From NCBI RefSeq assembly GCF_008641065.1, contig NZ_VTRS01000009.1, forward strand, positions 12,501 to 76,500: a DNA stretch of 64,000 bases. Reading direction: 5' to 3'. Positions 8,112 through 17,108 of the stretch are shown piece by piece. The notes under the pieces were generated by a model, which searched no databases, was not told the DNA's origin, and worked only from the letters and a program-made list of their open reading frames with translations. Made by a program: the position numbers and the translations under genes. The stretch's first letter is position 1; every line of letters begins with the position of its first letter. This DNA comes from Rhabdaerophilum calidifontis. GTDB lineage: Bacteria; Pseudomonadota; Alphaproteobacteria; Rhizobiales; Beijerinckiaceae.

Positions 8112-9464
8112 TTATTTCGCCTTGAGCAGCGCCTCGACATTGAGCAGCAGGAACTCGTTGTCATCCGCCTTATTCGGATCGCGCGAAGAGGAGAACGGCA
8201 GGTTGTTGTCGTTGCCGACGATGATGTGCTTGTCGTCGACCACGTCCACGTTCTCGATGGTGAAGAACGGGAAGGTATAGACGCCGCCGTTGAGCGGCTT
8301 CCGCGCCTTCTTGTCCGGATCCTGGATCTTCATGAGATCGATATACCCGATCTTGCGGACAGGGCCGTTCACGTTGGAATCGTTCATCTCGATCTTCACG
8401 ACCCGCTTGAACTTCGCGAGGTCGTGGAAGCAGTTCTCGGCGCGCTGGCCGGCCGGGCAGGCCTTGTCCGCCGTGCCCTCGCCGTTGTCGCGCTCGATGA
8501 CGAGACCGGTGGTGGCGTCGATCATGTTGAAATCGCCGATCGCGGTCGCGCCCTGGTCGAGCACGTATTTCCAGTGGCGACCGGTCCATTTCTGCTCGGC
8601 GACCGAGAATTCGAGGATGCGCAGCACCTGGCGGCCGTCGATCTTCTCCCAATCCTTCTTCTCGGCGTCCCAGAGGGCGCCTTCGAGCAGGCCGTAGAGG
8701 AACTTGCCGTCCTTGGAGGCGGCGAAGCCCTCGTAGCCGCGCGAGCGGCCGAGATTGACATTGGCCGGCATCGGCTGCCCCGGATTCTGCGTCGTGACGC
8801 GGAAATGATCCGGCGACATCACCGCTTTGCCGTCGGCCATCGTCTCGAAGAAGGCCTCGACCTTGCCGTTCATGTCGGTTCGGATCACATAGGGGCCGAA
8901 TTCCTCGCCGATCCAGATCTTGTCGCCGATGATCTGGAAGCCTTCGAGGTCGAGATCGGCGCCGGTGAGATAGCGCTTCTCGCTGCCCTCATGGACGATG
9001 CGGAACGGCACCTTCTTGTCCGGATCGTGGAGGAAGATCGTCTTGAGCCGCTCGACCGTGCCGGCCGCCCAGTTCATGCGGTATTGCGAGAGGAACAGCG
9101 CGGCGTCGGGAGAATTGGCCTTGGAGCCGAAGCCGTTATCGGTAATGACCCAGTAGGTTCCGTCAGCCATGTGCTTGATGCCGGAATGGCCCTGCAACGG
9201 CTGGCCCTTGAAGGGTAGCTTCACGCCGGTGGGGCGGCCGGCGGACTTGCCTTCCGAGGAGCCGATCGCCTCGTTGCGCACCGGGCCGTTGGCGAACTTG
9301 CCGGAAACCTTCAGATCCGCGGGCGCATCGGCCGGCGGATCGATGAAGCTCTCGGCCGGCATGACGACATGGCCGGCGATGGTGGCGGCGAATTCCTGAT
9401 TCGCGGCCGCGGCGGTGGCAAGCGCGAATGTGGCGGTTGTCGCGAGAATGAGACGGCGCAGCAT
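8112..9464 (-). CDS. Secreted esterase-like / phytase-family beta-propeller protein
   Basis: 450-residue exported protein. The start at 9464 gives an N-terminal signal peptide (MLRRLILATTATFALATAAAA) and has AGGGGG upstream. The mature part matches the 'esterase-like activity of phytase' domain (PF13449): acidic motifs GHSGIKHMADGTYWVITDNGFG, DLDLEGFQIIGDKIWIGEEFGPY and FPFFTIENVDVVDDKHIIVGNDNN are typical of propeller repeats and may bind calcium. A role in phosphate or phytate scavenging is inferred from the domain name only. It shares the terminator at 8065 with the convergent permease gene. Confidence 0.85.
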   Translation of the reverse strand: MLRRLILATTATFALATAAAANQEFAATIAGHVVMPAESFIDPPADAPADLKVSGKFANGPVRNEAIGSSEGKSAGRPTGVKLPFKGQPLQGHSGIKHMADGTYWVITDNGFGSKANSPDAALFLSQYRMNWAAGTVERLKTIFLHDPDKKVPFRIVHEGSEKRYLTGADLDLEGFQIIGDKIWIGEEFGPYVIRTDMNGKVEAFFETMADGKAVMSPDHFRVTTQNPGQPMPANVNLGRSRGYEGFAASKDGKFLYGLLEGALWDAEKKDWEKIDGRQVLRILEFSVAEQKWTGRHWKYVLDQGATAIGDFNMIDATTGLVIERDNGEGTADKACPAGQRAENCFHDLAKFKRVVKIEMNDSNVNGPVRKIGYIDLMKIQDPDKKARKPLNGGVYTFPFFTIENVDVVDDKHIIVGNDNNLPFSSSRDPNKADDNEFLLLNVEALLKAK

Positions 9465-9612
9465 GGTGTCCCCCTGTGGTGAGGAGATGCTGGTAGCCCG
9501 ACGGCGTGTCGGCGATGTTGCGCCAGGATGACGAGGCAATGAAGGGGCGGCTGCGATGCCTTCCCCCCTCGCGCCCTTCCCGCTATAGCCACTTCATCCC
9601 CGAGGTGGCGCG

Positions 9613-11814
9613 ATGCTGAAGAACGAACCCGAGATCACCCCCGAACTGGTCAAGGCCCATGGCCTCAAGCCCGACGAGTATGACCGCTTCGTCGCGCTCA
9701 TCGGCCGGACGCCGACGATCACCGAGCTCGGCATCGTCTCGGCGATGTGGAACGAGCATTGTTCCTACAAATCCTCGCGGCTGCACCTAAAAACCCTGCC
9801 CACCAAGGGCCGGCGCGTGATCCACGGGCCCGGCGAGAATGCCGGCGTCGTCGATATCGGCGACGGCATGGTCGTCGCGTTCAAGATGGAGAGCCACAAC
9901 CACCCCTCCTATATCGAGCCCTATCAGGGCGCGACGACCGGGGTCGGCGGCATCCTGCGCGATGTCTTCACCATGGGCGCGCGGCCGATCGCCTGCCTCA
10001 ACTTCCTGCGCTTCGGCGATCCCGATCACCCCCGGACCAAGCATCTCCTCGCGGGCGTGGTGGCCGGCATCGGCGGCTACGGCAATTCCTTCGGTGTCCC
10101 GACGGTGGCCGGCTCGGTGGGCTTCCACCCGCGCTACAACGGCAATTGCCTCGTCAACGCCATGGCCGTGGGAATCGCCAAGCGCGAGATGATCTTCACC
10201 TCCGCCGCGACGGGAATCGGCATGCCGATCGTCTATCTCGGCTCGAAGACCGGGCGCGACGGCATCCATGGCGCGACCATGGCGAGCGCGGAATTCGACG
10301 ACAAATCCGAGGAGAAGCGCCCGACCGTGCAGGTCGGCGACCCCTTCGCCGAAAAGCTCCTGCTCGAGGCCTGCCTCGAGATCATGGCGAAGGGCTGCGT
10401 CATCGCCATCCAGGACATGGGCGCGGCGGGGCTCACCTGCTCGGCGGTCGAGATGGGCGCCAAGGGCGATCTCGGCGTCGAGCTGGATCTCGACAAGGTC
10501 CCCTGCCGCGAGGCCGGCATGAGCGCCTACGAGATGATGCTCTCCGAAAGCCAGGAGCGCATGCTGATGGTGCTGCACCCGCACAAGGAGCAGGAGGCCG
10601 AGGCGATCTTCCGCAAATGGGGGCTCGATTTCGCGGTGATCGGCAAGACGACCGACACGCTCCGCTTCGTCGTGAAGCATCAGGGCGAGGTGAAGGCCGA
10701 TCTCCCGATCAAGGAGCTGGGCGACGAGGCACCGGTCTATGACCGGCCCTGGATCGAAACGCCGAAGCAGTTTGCCCTGCGCCGCAGCGAGGTCCCCGCC
10801 CCGGTCTCGAACCGCGAGGCGCTGCTGCGGCTCATCGGCTCGCCCGATCTCTGCTCGAAGCGCTGGGTCTGGGAGCAATATGACCATCTGATCCTCGGCA
10901 ACACCGTGCAGCAGCCGGGCGGGGATGCCGCGATCGTGCGCATCGAGGAGGGGCCGAAAGGTCTCGCGCTCACCTGCGACGTGACGCCGCGCTATGTCGA
11001 GGCCGATCCGTTCGAGGGCGGCAAGCAGGCGGTGGCGGAATGCTGGCGCAATCTCTGCGCCGTCGGCGCCGAGCCGATCGCGCTGACCGACAATCTGAAT
11101 TTCGGCAATCCCGAGCGGCCGGAGATCATGGGACAGTTCGCCGGCGCCATCCGCGGCATCGGCGAGGCGGCACGCAGGCTCGAGTTTCCGGTCGTCTCGG
11201 GCAATGTCAGCCTCTACAACGAGACGAACGGCCAGGCCATCCTCCCGACGCCGACCATCGGCGGCGTCGGCCTGCTGGCGGATGTGACAAAGCATGCGAC
11301 GCTGGCCTTCAAGCGGGCGGGCGATGCGATCGTGCTGATCGGCGAGACGAAGGGCTGGCTCGGCGCCTCGGCCTATCTCGCAACCCTGCTCAACCGGGAG
11401 GACGGCGCGCCCCCGCCGGTGGATCTCGACGCCGAGTTCCGGCACGGCCTGATCGTGCGCCAGCTGATCGAGAAGGGCATGGTGAGCGCGGTGCACGATC
11501 TGTCCGACGGCGGGCTCGCGGTGGCGCTCGCCGAGATGGCGATCGCCGGCGATCTCGGCGCCGATATCCAGGATTTCGACCCCGAAGTGCCGAAGCACGC
11601 GCTGTTTTTCGGCGAGGATCAGGCGCGCTACCTCGTCACCTGCGACGGCGCCACCGCGGCGCAGATCGAATTCCATCTCGGCAATGCCGGCGTGCTCGCC
11701 ATATTCATCGGGATTACCGGTGGAGACACGTTGAAATTGCCGGGCGAGGAGCCAATATCGGTTTCCGATCTGCGCGCGGCGCATGAAAGCTGGCTGCCCG
11801 GCTACATGGCGTGA
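9613..11814 (+). CDS. purL: Phosphoribosylformylglycinamidine synthase subunit II
   Basis: Fourth step of purine synthesis, the ATP- and glutamine-dependent amination of FGAR to FGAM; this is the small PurL type that works with separate PurQ and PurS, neither of which is in the window. The 733-residue length is normal. The N-terminal catalytic block [20 protein letters not shown] and the AIRS-type halves with [17 protein letters not shown] and [16 protein letters not shown] are present. It is followed after 82 bases by bolA and grxD on the same strand, an arrangement usual in this group. Confidence 0.97.
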   Translation: MLKNEPEITPELVKAHGLKPDEYDRFVALIGRTPTITELGIVSAMWNEHCSYKSSRLHLKTLPTKGRRVIHGPGENAGVVDIGDGMVVAFKMESHNHPSYIEPYQGATTGVGGILRDVFTMGARPIACLNFLRFGDPDHPRTKHLLAGVVAGIGGYGNSFGVPTVAGSVGFHPRYNGNCLVNAMAVGIAKREMIFTSAATGIGMPIVYLGSKTGRDGIHGATMASAEFDDKSEEKRPTVQVGDPFAEKLLLEACLEIMAKGCVIAIQDMGAAGLTCSAVEMGAKGDLGVELDLDKVPCREAGMSAYEMMLSESQERMLMVLHPHKEQEAEAIFRKWGLDFAVIGKTTDTLRFVVKHQGEVKADLPIKELGDEAPVYDRPWIETPKQFALRRSEVPAPVSNREALLRLIGSPDLCSKRWVWEQYDHLILGNTVQQPGGDAAIVRIEEGPKGLALTCDVTPRYVEADPFEGGKQAVAECWRNLCAVGAEPIALTDNLNFGNPERPEIMGQFAGAIRGIGEAARRLEFPVVSGNVSLYNETNGQAILPTPTIGGVGLLADVTKHATLAFKRAGDAIVLIGETKGWLGASAYLATLLNREDGAPPPVDLDAEFRHGLIVRQLIEKGMVSAVHDLSDGGLAVALAEMAIAGDLGADIQDFDPEVPKHALFFGEDQARYLVTCDGATAAQIEFHLGNAGVLAIFIGITGGDTLKLPGEEPISVSDLRAAHESWLPGYMA

Positions 11815-11896
11815 GTGCGAACCCCGCCGCCCCCCGGACCGGCGGGATCTATTGAACTGTGCGCCCCGCGCGGGCCATATGCGGAGAGCATGACCT

Positions 11897-12127
11897 ATGG
11901 CAATGAAGGCGGCCGATATCGAGCGCATGATCAGGGAAGCGCTGCCGGACGCGAAGGTCGAGATCCGCGACCTCGCGGGCGACGGCGACCATTACGCCGC
12001 GACCGTCATCTCGCCCGCCTTCAAGGGCCTGCCGAAGGTGAAGCAGCATCAGATGGTCTATGCCGCGCTGCGCGGCAATATGGGCGGGGCGCTGCACGCC
12101 CTGGCGCTGACGACGGCAGCGGAATAG
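11897..12127 (+). CDS. BolA family protein
   Basis: 76-residue BolA-like protein that partners with the monothiol glutaredoxin encoded 39 bases downstream; the pair is involved in iron-sulfur cluster handling. The class II KH-like fold is seen with the helix motif KVKQHQMVYAALRGNMGG, whose His is a conserved cluster ligand in BolA-Grx complexes. The family and the operon pairing are firm. Confidence 0.93.
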   Translation: MAMKAADIERMIREALPDAKVEIRDLAGDGDHYAATVISPAFKGLPKVKQHQMVYAALRGNMGGALHALALTTAAE

Positions 12128-12166
12128 AAGAGAGCAGGGCCGGCCTTGACCCGGCAGGAGAACAGA

Positions 12167-12502
12167 ATGAGCGATATCAAGACCTTCATCGACAACGAGG
12201 TGAAGTCGAACGACGTGGTGCTGTTCATGAAGGGCACGCCGCAATTCCCGATGTGCGGCTTCTCCGGCCAGGTCGTTCAGATCCTCGATCATGTCGGCGC
12301 GCCCTACAAGGCGCATAACGTGCTCGAGAATGCCGAACTGCGTCAGGGCATCAAGGATTACGCCAATTGGCCGACGATTCCGCAGCTCTACATCAAGGGC
12401 GAGTTCGTCGGCGGCTGCGACATCGTGCGCGAGATGTTCCAGTCGGGCGAATTGCAGCAGGCGCTGGCGGATAACGGCATCGCCGTGCGCAAGGCCGGCT
12501 GA
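12167..12502 (+). CDS. grxD: Monothiol glutaredoxin (CGFS type)
   Basis: 111-residue Grx4-type protein binding a [2Fe-2S] cluster with glutathione. The active-site C30 lies in MCGFSGQ and the cis-Pro and GSH-binding segment is [23 protein letters not shown] upstream supports ATG 12167; an in-frame TTG at 12146 is less likely. It forms a unit with the preceding bolA gene. Confidence 0.95.
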   Translation: MSDIKTFIDNEVKSNDVVLFMKGTPQFPMCGFSGQVVQILDHVGAPYKAHNVLENAELRQGIKDYANWPTIPQLYIKGEFVGGCDIVREMFQSGELQQALADNGIAVRKAG

Positions 12503-12510
12503 GCCCGGCC

Positions 12511-12531
12511 GCGGCCCCCTAGCGGGGCCGC
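12511..12531. terminator. Hairpin shared by convergent grxD and hydrolase genes
   Basis: An 8-bp perfect stem GCGGCCCC/GGGGCCGC (12511-12518 and 12524-12531) whose five-base loop contains the stop codon of the minus-strand hydrolase gene. It lacks a T-run. Placement between converging genes suggests a bidirectional terminator. Confidence 0.55.
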
Positions 12532-13193
12532 ACCCCGCGCGCAAAGGCGAGCACGGCGCCCACCATCCGGCCCTCGACCCCGGCAAAGCCGTGATGCCCC
12601 TGTGCCTGGCAGGGGTCGCCCTCGTCGCGCCCGCCATCGACCCAGACGATTCGCGCCCGTGCCCCGGCCCATTGCTGGAAGGCCGGCACAAGGGCGGGCA
12701 GCGTTACCCGGCAGGTATCGTTGCGATGATGGACGATGAGCGTCGGCGGCAGCGCATCCGCGGAGCCGACATTGGACTGGAAGTGATCAAGCATGCCGGA
12801 GGTGATGACGAGGCCATCGGCCGAGAGCGCGCGATGCATGCGCGTCGCGGCGCGGCTGGTGCCGACGACGATTACCGGCCGCGCGATGCCCTTCATCGCC
12901 TCGATTGCTCGCGTAGGGTTGCCGGACGAGGAGAGCGCGAGCGTCGCAAAGCCGCCCGCGACGAAGGAGCGGCGTGTCCGGATCAACGAATTGCCGTTGA
13001 GCCGCGTGATTTCGCCGTTGCCGGTGATCCCGAGTTCGCCATCTCCTCCCGCCATCAGCACGATCGAGCCGCGCGGCTTGCCCTTCGGACGTTCGAGCAC
13101 GGCGTTGGTGCCGAGTTCCGGCAGCAACTCGGCGGCCGTCGCGCCCAACGGCAAAAACATGGACAAGGCGATCGCGACGATCCTGCGGCGCAT
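12519..13193 (-). CDS. Exported alpha/beta-hydrolase-like protein
   Basis: 224 residues with a signal peptide (MRRRIVAIALSMFLPLGATAA). An alpha/beta-hydrolase nucleophile elbow GTSRAA is followed by the likely acid in HHRNDTC and a late histidine in GHHGF, giving a plausible Ser-Asp-His triad. The central strand SIVLMAGGDGELG precedes the elbow as in the fold. The substrate is not recognisable. It lies 36 bases downstream of the TlpA gene on the same strand, so they may be co-transcribed. Confidence 0.7.
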   Translation of the reverse strand: MRRRIVAIALSMFLPLGATAAELLPELGTNAVLERPKGKPRGSIVLMAGGDGELGITGNGEITRLNGNSLIRTRRSFVAGGFATLALSSSGNPTRAIEAMKGIARPVIVVGTSRAATRMHRALSADGLVITSGMLDHFQSNVGSADALPPTLIVHHRNDTCRVTLPALVPAFQQWAGARARIVWVDGGRDEGDPCQAQGHHGFAGVEGRMVGAVLAFARGVRPR

Positions 13194-13229
13194 GGCCGTT
13201 CTCCCCCGGACGGAATGCCTTGGGGCACA

Positions 13230-13901
13230 CTAACGCCGAATCGCCTCCCTGACAAAGGCCAGCGCCTCGGGGCTCGCCCATTCGGCCGGTCCCGCAAGCC
13301 GGGCGAGTTCGCAGCCCTCCCGGTCGATCACCAGCGTCGTCGGCATGCCGAAGGCGCGCCCGGCCGCCTTGAGATCCTGGAAGATCCGGGCCGTGGGGTC
13401 GGCGTAATAAGCCAGCGCCCTCACCCCGGTCTCGGCGAGGAACTGCTTCGGCTTGTCGAAATTGCGCGTGTCGATATTGACGGCGACGACCTCGAAATCC
13501 GCGCCGCCCAGTTCGCGCTGGAGCGTGTCGAGCGCTGGCATCTCCTTGCGGCAAGGCGCGCACCAGGTCGCCCAGAGATTGAGCACCAGCACCCGTCCGC
13601 GGAAGGCGGCGAGCGTGACCTCGGCGCCCGTCATGTCCCGGAACGCGACCGGAACCGCCGGTTCCGGTCGCTTTGCCACCTGAAGCGCGGCGATCTCGCC
13701 CCTGGCGAGTGGCGCAAGCCGCGCCGCCAGCGCCGAAGCGGCCCGGCATTGCCCGCCCGCCCCGGCGATGCGCCCGGCGAAGAGGTTGCCGCCATCCCAA
13801 AACGCATATAGCGAAGCGGCGATTGCCAATATCGCGCCGAGAACGATCGGCAGCGCGCGGCGGAAGACGGGGTTCGGGCTGGGCTCGACCGGGTTCGACA
13901 T
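13230..13901 (-). CDS. tlpA: TlpA/CcmG-type thiol-disulfide oxidoreductase
   Basis: Membrane-anchored periplasmic thioredoxin-like protein of 223 residues. An N-terminal transmembrane anchor ([17 protein letters not shown]) precedes a thioredoxin fold with active site [13 protein letters not shown] and cis-Pro in [11 protein letters not shown]. TlpA reduces apo-cytochrome oxidase or cytochrome c partners. It is divergent from argH, with only 17 bases between the two start codons, so their 5' signals must overlap. Confidence 0.9.
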   Translation of the reverse strand: MSNPVEPSPNPVFRRALPIVLGAILAIAASLYAFWDGGNLFAGRIAGAGGQCRAASALAARLAPLARGEIAALQVAKRPEPAVPVAFRDMTGAEVTLAAFRGRVLVLNLWATWCAPCRKEMPALDTLQRELGGADFEVVAVNIDTRNFDKPKQFLAETGVRALAYYADPTARIFQDLKAAGRAFGMPTTLVIDREGCELARLAGPAEWASPEALAFVREAIRR

Positions 13902-13918
13902 GCGAAAGAGGATTTCCC

Positions 13919-15325
13919 GTGGCTAACGAAATGTGGGGCGGCCGCTTCGCCGAGGGGCCGGCTGCGATCATGCAGGAGATCAACGCCTCGATCGGCTTCG
14001 ACAAGCGCCTCGCCGCGCAAGACATCGCCGGCTCGATGGCCCATGCCGCGATGCTCGCCGCGCAAGGCATCATCGATCCGCAATCGGCCGAAGCCATCCA
14101 ACAGGGGCTGCAACGGGTCAAGGCGGAAATCGACGCCGGGACGTTCACATTCGAGACAGCGCGCGAGGACATCCACATGAATGTCGAGGCGCGGCTCGCC
14201 GAACTGATCGGGGCGCCGGCGGGGCGGCTGCACACCGCGCGCTCGCGCAACGACCAGGTGGCGACGGATTTCCGCCTCTGGGTCCGCGACCAGATCGACG
14301 CGATCGATCTCGCCCTTGCCGATCTCCAGAAGGCCCTGTGCGAGAAGGCGCTCGCCCATGCCGGAACCGTGATGCCGGGCTTTACGCATCTCCAATCGGC
14401 CCAGCCCGTCACCTTCGGCCACCATCTCATGGCCTATGTCGAGATGCTCGGCCGTGACCGCGGCCGCTTCCGCGATGCCCGCGCCCGGCTCAACGAATGC
14501 CCGCTCGGCGCCGCCGCGCTTGCCGGAACCTCCTTCCCGATCGACCGGGCGATGACGGCAAAGGCCCTCGGCTTCGACCGGCCGACCGCGAATTCGCTCG
14601 ATTCGGTCTCGGACCGGGATTTCGTCCTGGAGACGCTGTCGGCGGCGGCGATCCTCGCGATGCATCTGTCGCGCTTCGCCGAGGAGATCGTGATCTGGAC
14701 GACGCCGCAATTCGCGTTCGTGGCGCTATCGGACAAGTTCACCACCGGCTCCTCGATCATGCCGCAGAAGCGCAACCCCGACGCGGCCGAACTCGTCCGC
14801 GCCAAGACCGGGCGCATCTTCGGCGCGCTCATCGGCATGCTGACGGTGATGAAGGGGCTCGCCCTCGCCTATGCCAAAGACATGCAGGAGGACAAGGAAC
14901 CCACCTTCGACGCGCTCGACGCGCTCGCGCTTGCCATCGCGGCCACCGTCGGCATGGCGCGGGACATGGAGCCCGACGTGAAGCGCCTGCGCAAGGCCGC
15001 CGGCGCCGGCTACGCCACCGCGACCGACCTCGCCGATTGGCTGGTGCGGACGCTGCGGATGCCCTTCCGCGACGCGCATCACGTCACCGGCCGCATCGTC
15101 GCGCGCGCCGCCGAAAGGGGGGTCAACCTCGAAAAACTGACGCTCGCCGAGATGCAGGCGGTGGAGCCGCGCATCACCGAGGCGGTGTTCGAGGTGCTCG
15201 GCGTCGCCAATTCGGTCAGAAGCCGCACGAGCCATGGCGGCACCGCGCCGGGCAATGTCCGCCGCCAGGCGCGGCGCTGGCTCGCGCAACTGGCGCGCAG
15301 CGGCAAGGGTAGCGGCAAGGGATGA
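13919..15325 (+). CDS. argH: Argininosuccinate lyase
   Basis: Last step of arginine synthesis, releasing arginine and fumarate. The 468-residue length is normal. The N terminus [13 protein letters not shown] and the superfamily signature [11 protein letters not shown] (with the catalytic Ser loop) are seen. I chose GTG 13919 because AGAGGA lies just upstream; the next in-frame ATG at 13931 would cut the conserved start. It lies upstream of an LptM lipoprotein gene and lysA, the typical alphaproteobacterial order. Confidence 0.96.
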   Translation: MANEMWGGRFAEGPAAIMQEINASIGFDKRLAAQDIAGSMAHAAMLAAQGIIDPQSAEAIQQGLQRVKAEIDAGTFTFETAREDIHMNVEARLAELIGAPAGRLHTARSRNDQVATDFRLWVRDQIDAIDLALADLQKALCEKALAHAGTVMPGFTHLQSAQPVTFGHHLMAYVEMLGRDRGRFRDARARLNECPLGAAALAGTSFPIDRAMTAKALGFDRPTANSLDSVSDRDFVLETLSAAAILAMHLSRFAEEIVIWTTPQFAFVALSDKFTTGSSIMPQKRNPDAAELVRAKTGRIFGALIGMLTVMKGLALAYAKDMQEDKEPTFDALDALALAIAATVGMARDMEPDVKRLRKAAGAGYATATDLADWLVRTLRMPFRDAHHVTGRIVARAAERGVNLEKLTLAEMQAVEPRITEAVFEVLGVANSVRSRTSHGGTAPGNVRRQARRWLAQLARSGKGSGKG

Positions 15326-15401
15326 GCCCCCTCGCCTCGCCGGCGCCAAACGTGCTAGCGAGGGCCGAACCTTGCCCGATCCGCGAATGCCGGGAATGCC
15401 C

Positions 15402-15626
15402 ATGCCGCGCCTGATCCGCCTCTCGCTCGTCGCCCTCCTCGCCGCCGGCGGTCTCGCCGCCTGCGGCAAGCGCGGCCAGCTCGACCCGCCGCCCGCGGCC
15501 GAACCGCAGCAGAAGGCGGAGCCGCAATCCGGCGCCGGCGAGGGCAGCACCTCGCGCACCGGGCGCAAGCGCATCCCCATCACCGCGCCGAAGCGCGAGC
15601 TGTTCATCGACGGGCTGCTCGACTGA
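15402..15626 (+). CDS. lptM: LptM-type small lipoprotein
   Basis: 74-residue outer-membrane lipoprotein. Lipobox LAAC follows a short hydrophobic stretch, and the family core CGKRGQLDPPP directly follows the lipidated cysteine. LptM (YifL) supports LptD maturation in E. coli. Three in-frame ATGs (15387, 15396, 15402) are possible; 15402 gives the most natural signal peptide. It lies 76 bases after argH and ahead of lysA. Confidence 0.85.
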   Translation: MPRLIRLSLVALLAAGGLAACGKRGQLDPPPAAEPQQKAEPQSGAGEGSTSRTGRKRIPITAPKRELFIDGLLD

Positions 15627-15632
15627 CGCGCC

Positions 15633-15655
15633 CCCCGCGCGCCCCGCGCGCGGGG
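15633..15655 (+). terminator. GC hairpin between lptM and lysA
   Basis: Stem CCCCGCGCG/CGCGCGGGG (15633-15641 with 15647-15655) and a five-base loop, without a T-run. It may partly terminate or stabilise the lptM transcript ahead of lysA. Confidence 0.4.
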
Positions 15656-15681
15656 TGACGGCCTGACACGGAGGGCCCGAC

Positions 15682-16956
15682 ATGCATCATTTCGCCTATC
15701 GCGACGGGATCCTCCACGCCGAGGATGTGCCCCTGCCGGCGATCGCCGCCGCGATCGGAACGCCGACCTATGTCTATTCGAGCGCCACGCTGGAGCGGCA
15801 TTACCGGGTCTTCCGCGATGCGCTCGCGATCCCCGATGCGCGGATCTTCTATGCGGTCAAGGCCAACGGCAATCTCGGCGTGCTGATGACGCTTGCGCGG
15901 CTCGGCGCCGGCGCGGACACCGTGTCCGAGGGCGAGATCCGCAAGGCGATCGCCGCCGGCATCCCGCCCGAACGCATCGTCTTCTCCGGTGTCGGCAAGA
16001 CCGCGGAGGAACTGGCCTATGCCGTCGGCGCCGGCATCCACCAGATCAATGTCGAGAGCGAGGGCGAGCTCGAGGCGCTCTCGGCCATCGCGGCCGGGCT
16101 CGGGCGGCGGCAGGCGGTGGTGCTGCGGGTCAATCCCGAGATCGGCGCCGGCGGCCATGCCAAGATCACCACCGGCGGCGCCGCGAACAAGTTCGGGATC
16201 TCCTTCGCCGAGGCCGAGCGCCTCTATGCCCACGCCGCCAACATGCCCGGCATCGCCATCGAGGGGCTGGCCGTGCATATCGGCAGCCAGATCGACGAAT
16301 TGTCGGCGCTGGAAGCCGCCTTCCGGCGTCTGGCCGAGATCGTGCGCGGCCTGCGCGCGCAGGGGCTCGCGGTCACCCGGCTCGATCTCGGCGGCGGGCT
16401 CGGCATCCCCTACGCAATGTCGCCGCCCTACGAGCATGGCCCCGGCCTCATCGAAGCCTATGGCGCCATGGTCCGCGACGTGACCGCCGGGCTCGATGTC
16501 GAACTCGGTTTCGAACCCGGACGGATCATCGCCGGCAATGCCGGCATCCTGCTCGCCAGGGTGCTCTACGTGAACGCTCGCGCCGACCGGCGTTTTCTCG
16601 TCATCGACGCGGCGATGAACGACCTCGTCCGCCCGGCAATGTATGACGCCTATCACGAGATCTGGCCGGTCAGCGAACCGGAACCGGACGCGGTGCGGCT
16701 CGCCTATGACATCGTCGGGCCGATCTGCGAATCGAGCGACACCTTCGCCACCGGACGGGAACTGCCCGCGCTGGCGCCGGGCGATCTCATCGCCTTCAAG
16801 ACCGCCGGCGCCTATGGCGCCTCGATGTCCTCGACCTACAATCAGCGTCGCCTTGTTGCGGAAGTGCTCGTGAAGGAGCGGCAATTCGCCGCGACCCGCC
16901 CGCGCCAGACCTATGAGGAGCTGCTGGGGACCGATCGCGCCCCGGACTGGTTCTGA
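15682..16956 (+). CDS. lysA: Diaminopimelate decarboxylase
   Basis: PLP enzyme converting meso-diaminopimelate to lysine; 424 residues as usual. The PLP lysine is in FYAVKANGN, the barrel motif is HIGSQI, the glycine loop is DLGGGLGIPY, and the fold-type III C-terminal domain carries GPICESSDTFA with the catalytic Cys and AYGASMSSTYN. A good GGAGGG site lies a few bases upstream. Confidence 0.97.
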   Translation: MHHFAYRDGILHAEDVPLPAIAAAIGTPTYVYSSATLERHYRVFRDALAIPDARIFYAVKANGNLGVLMTLARLGAGADTVSEGEIRKAIAAGIPPERIVFSGVGKTAEELAYAVGAGIHQINVESEGELEALSAIAAGLGRRQAVVLRVNPEIGAGGHAKITTGGAANKFGISFAEAERLYAHAANMPGIAIEGLAVHIGSQIDELSALEAAFRRLAEIVRGLRAQGLAVTRLDLGGGLGIPYAMSPPYEHGPGLIEAYGAMVRDVTAGLDVELGFEPGRIIAGNAGILLARVLYVNARADRRFLVIDAAMNDLVRPAMYDAYHEIWPVSEPEPDAVRLAYDIVGPICESSDTFATGRELPALAPGDLIAFKTAGAYGASMSSTYNQRRLVAEVLVKERQFAATRPRQTYEELLGTDRAPDWF

Positions 16957-17108
16957 ACGCCGTTCACAGGATTGCGACCGCCTCGCCCTGTCGGCGCCAC
17001 TGGCGCGTCGTGCATTCCGTGCTAGCTTGAATGTGTGCCGCCGCTTCGGGGGGAGCCCGGCGCGAGACGGGATCGGCCGCCCCCGCCATGGCGGCCCGGA
17101 TGGCGAGC

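Noticed and set aside
9787-11928. 713-codon minus-strand frame opposite purL
   Set aside because: purL is complete and conserved; the opposite frame shows no domain.
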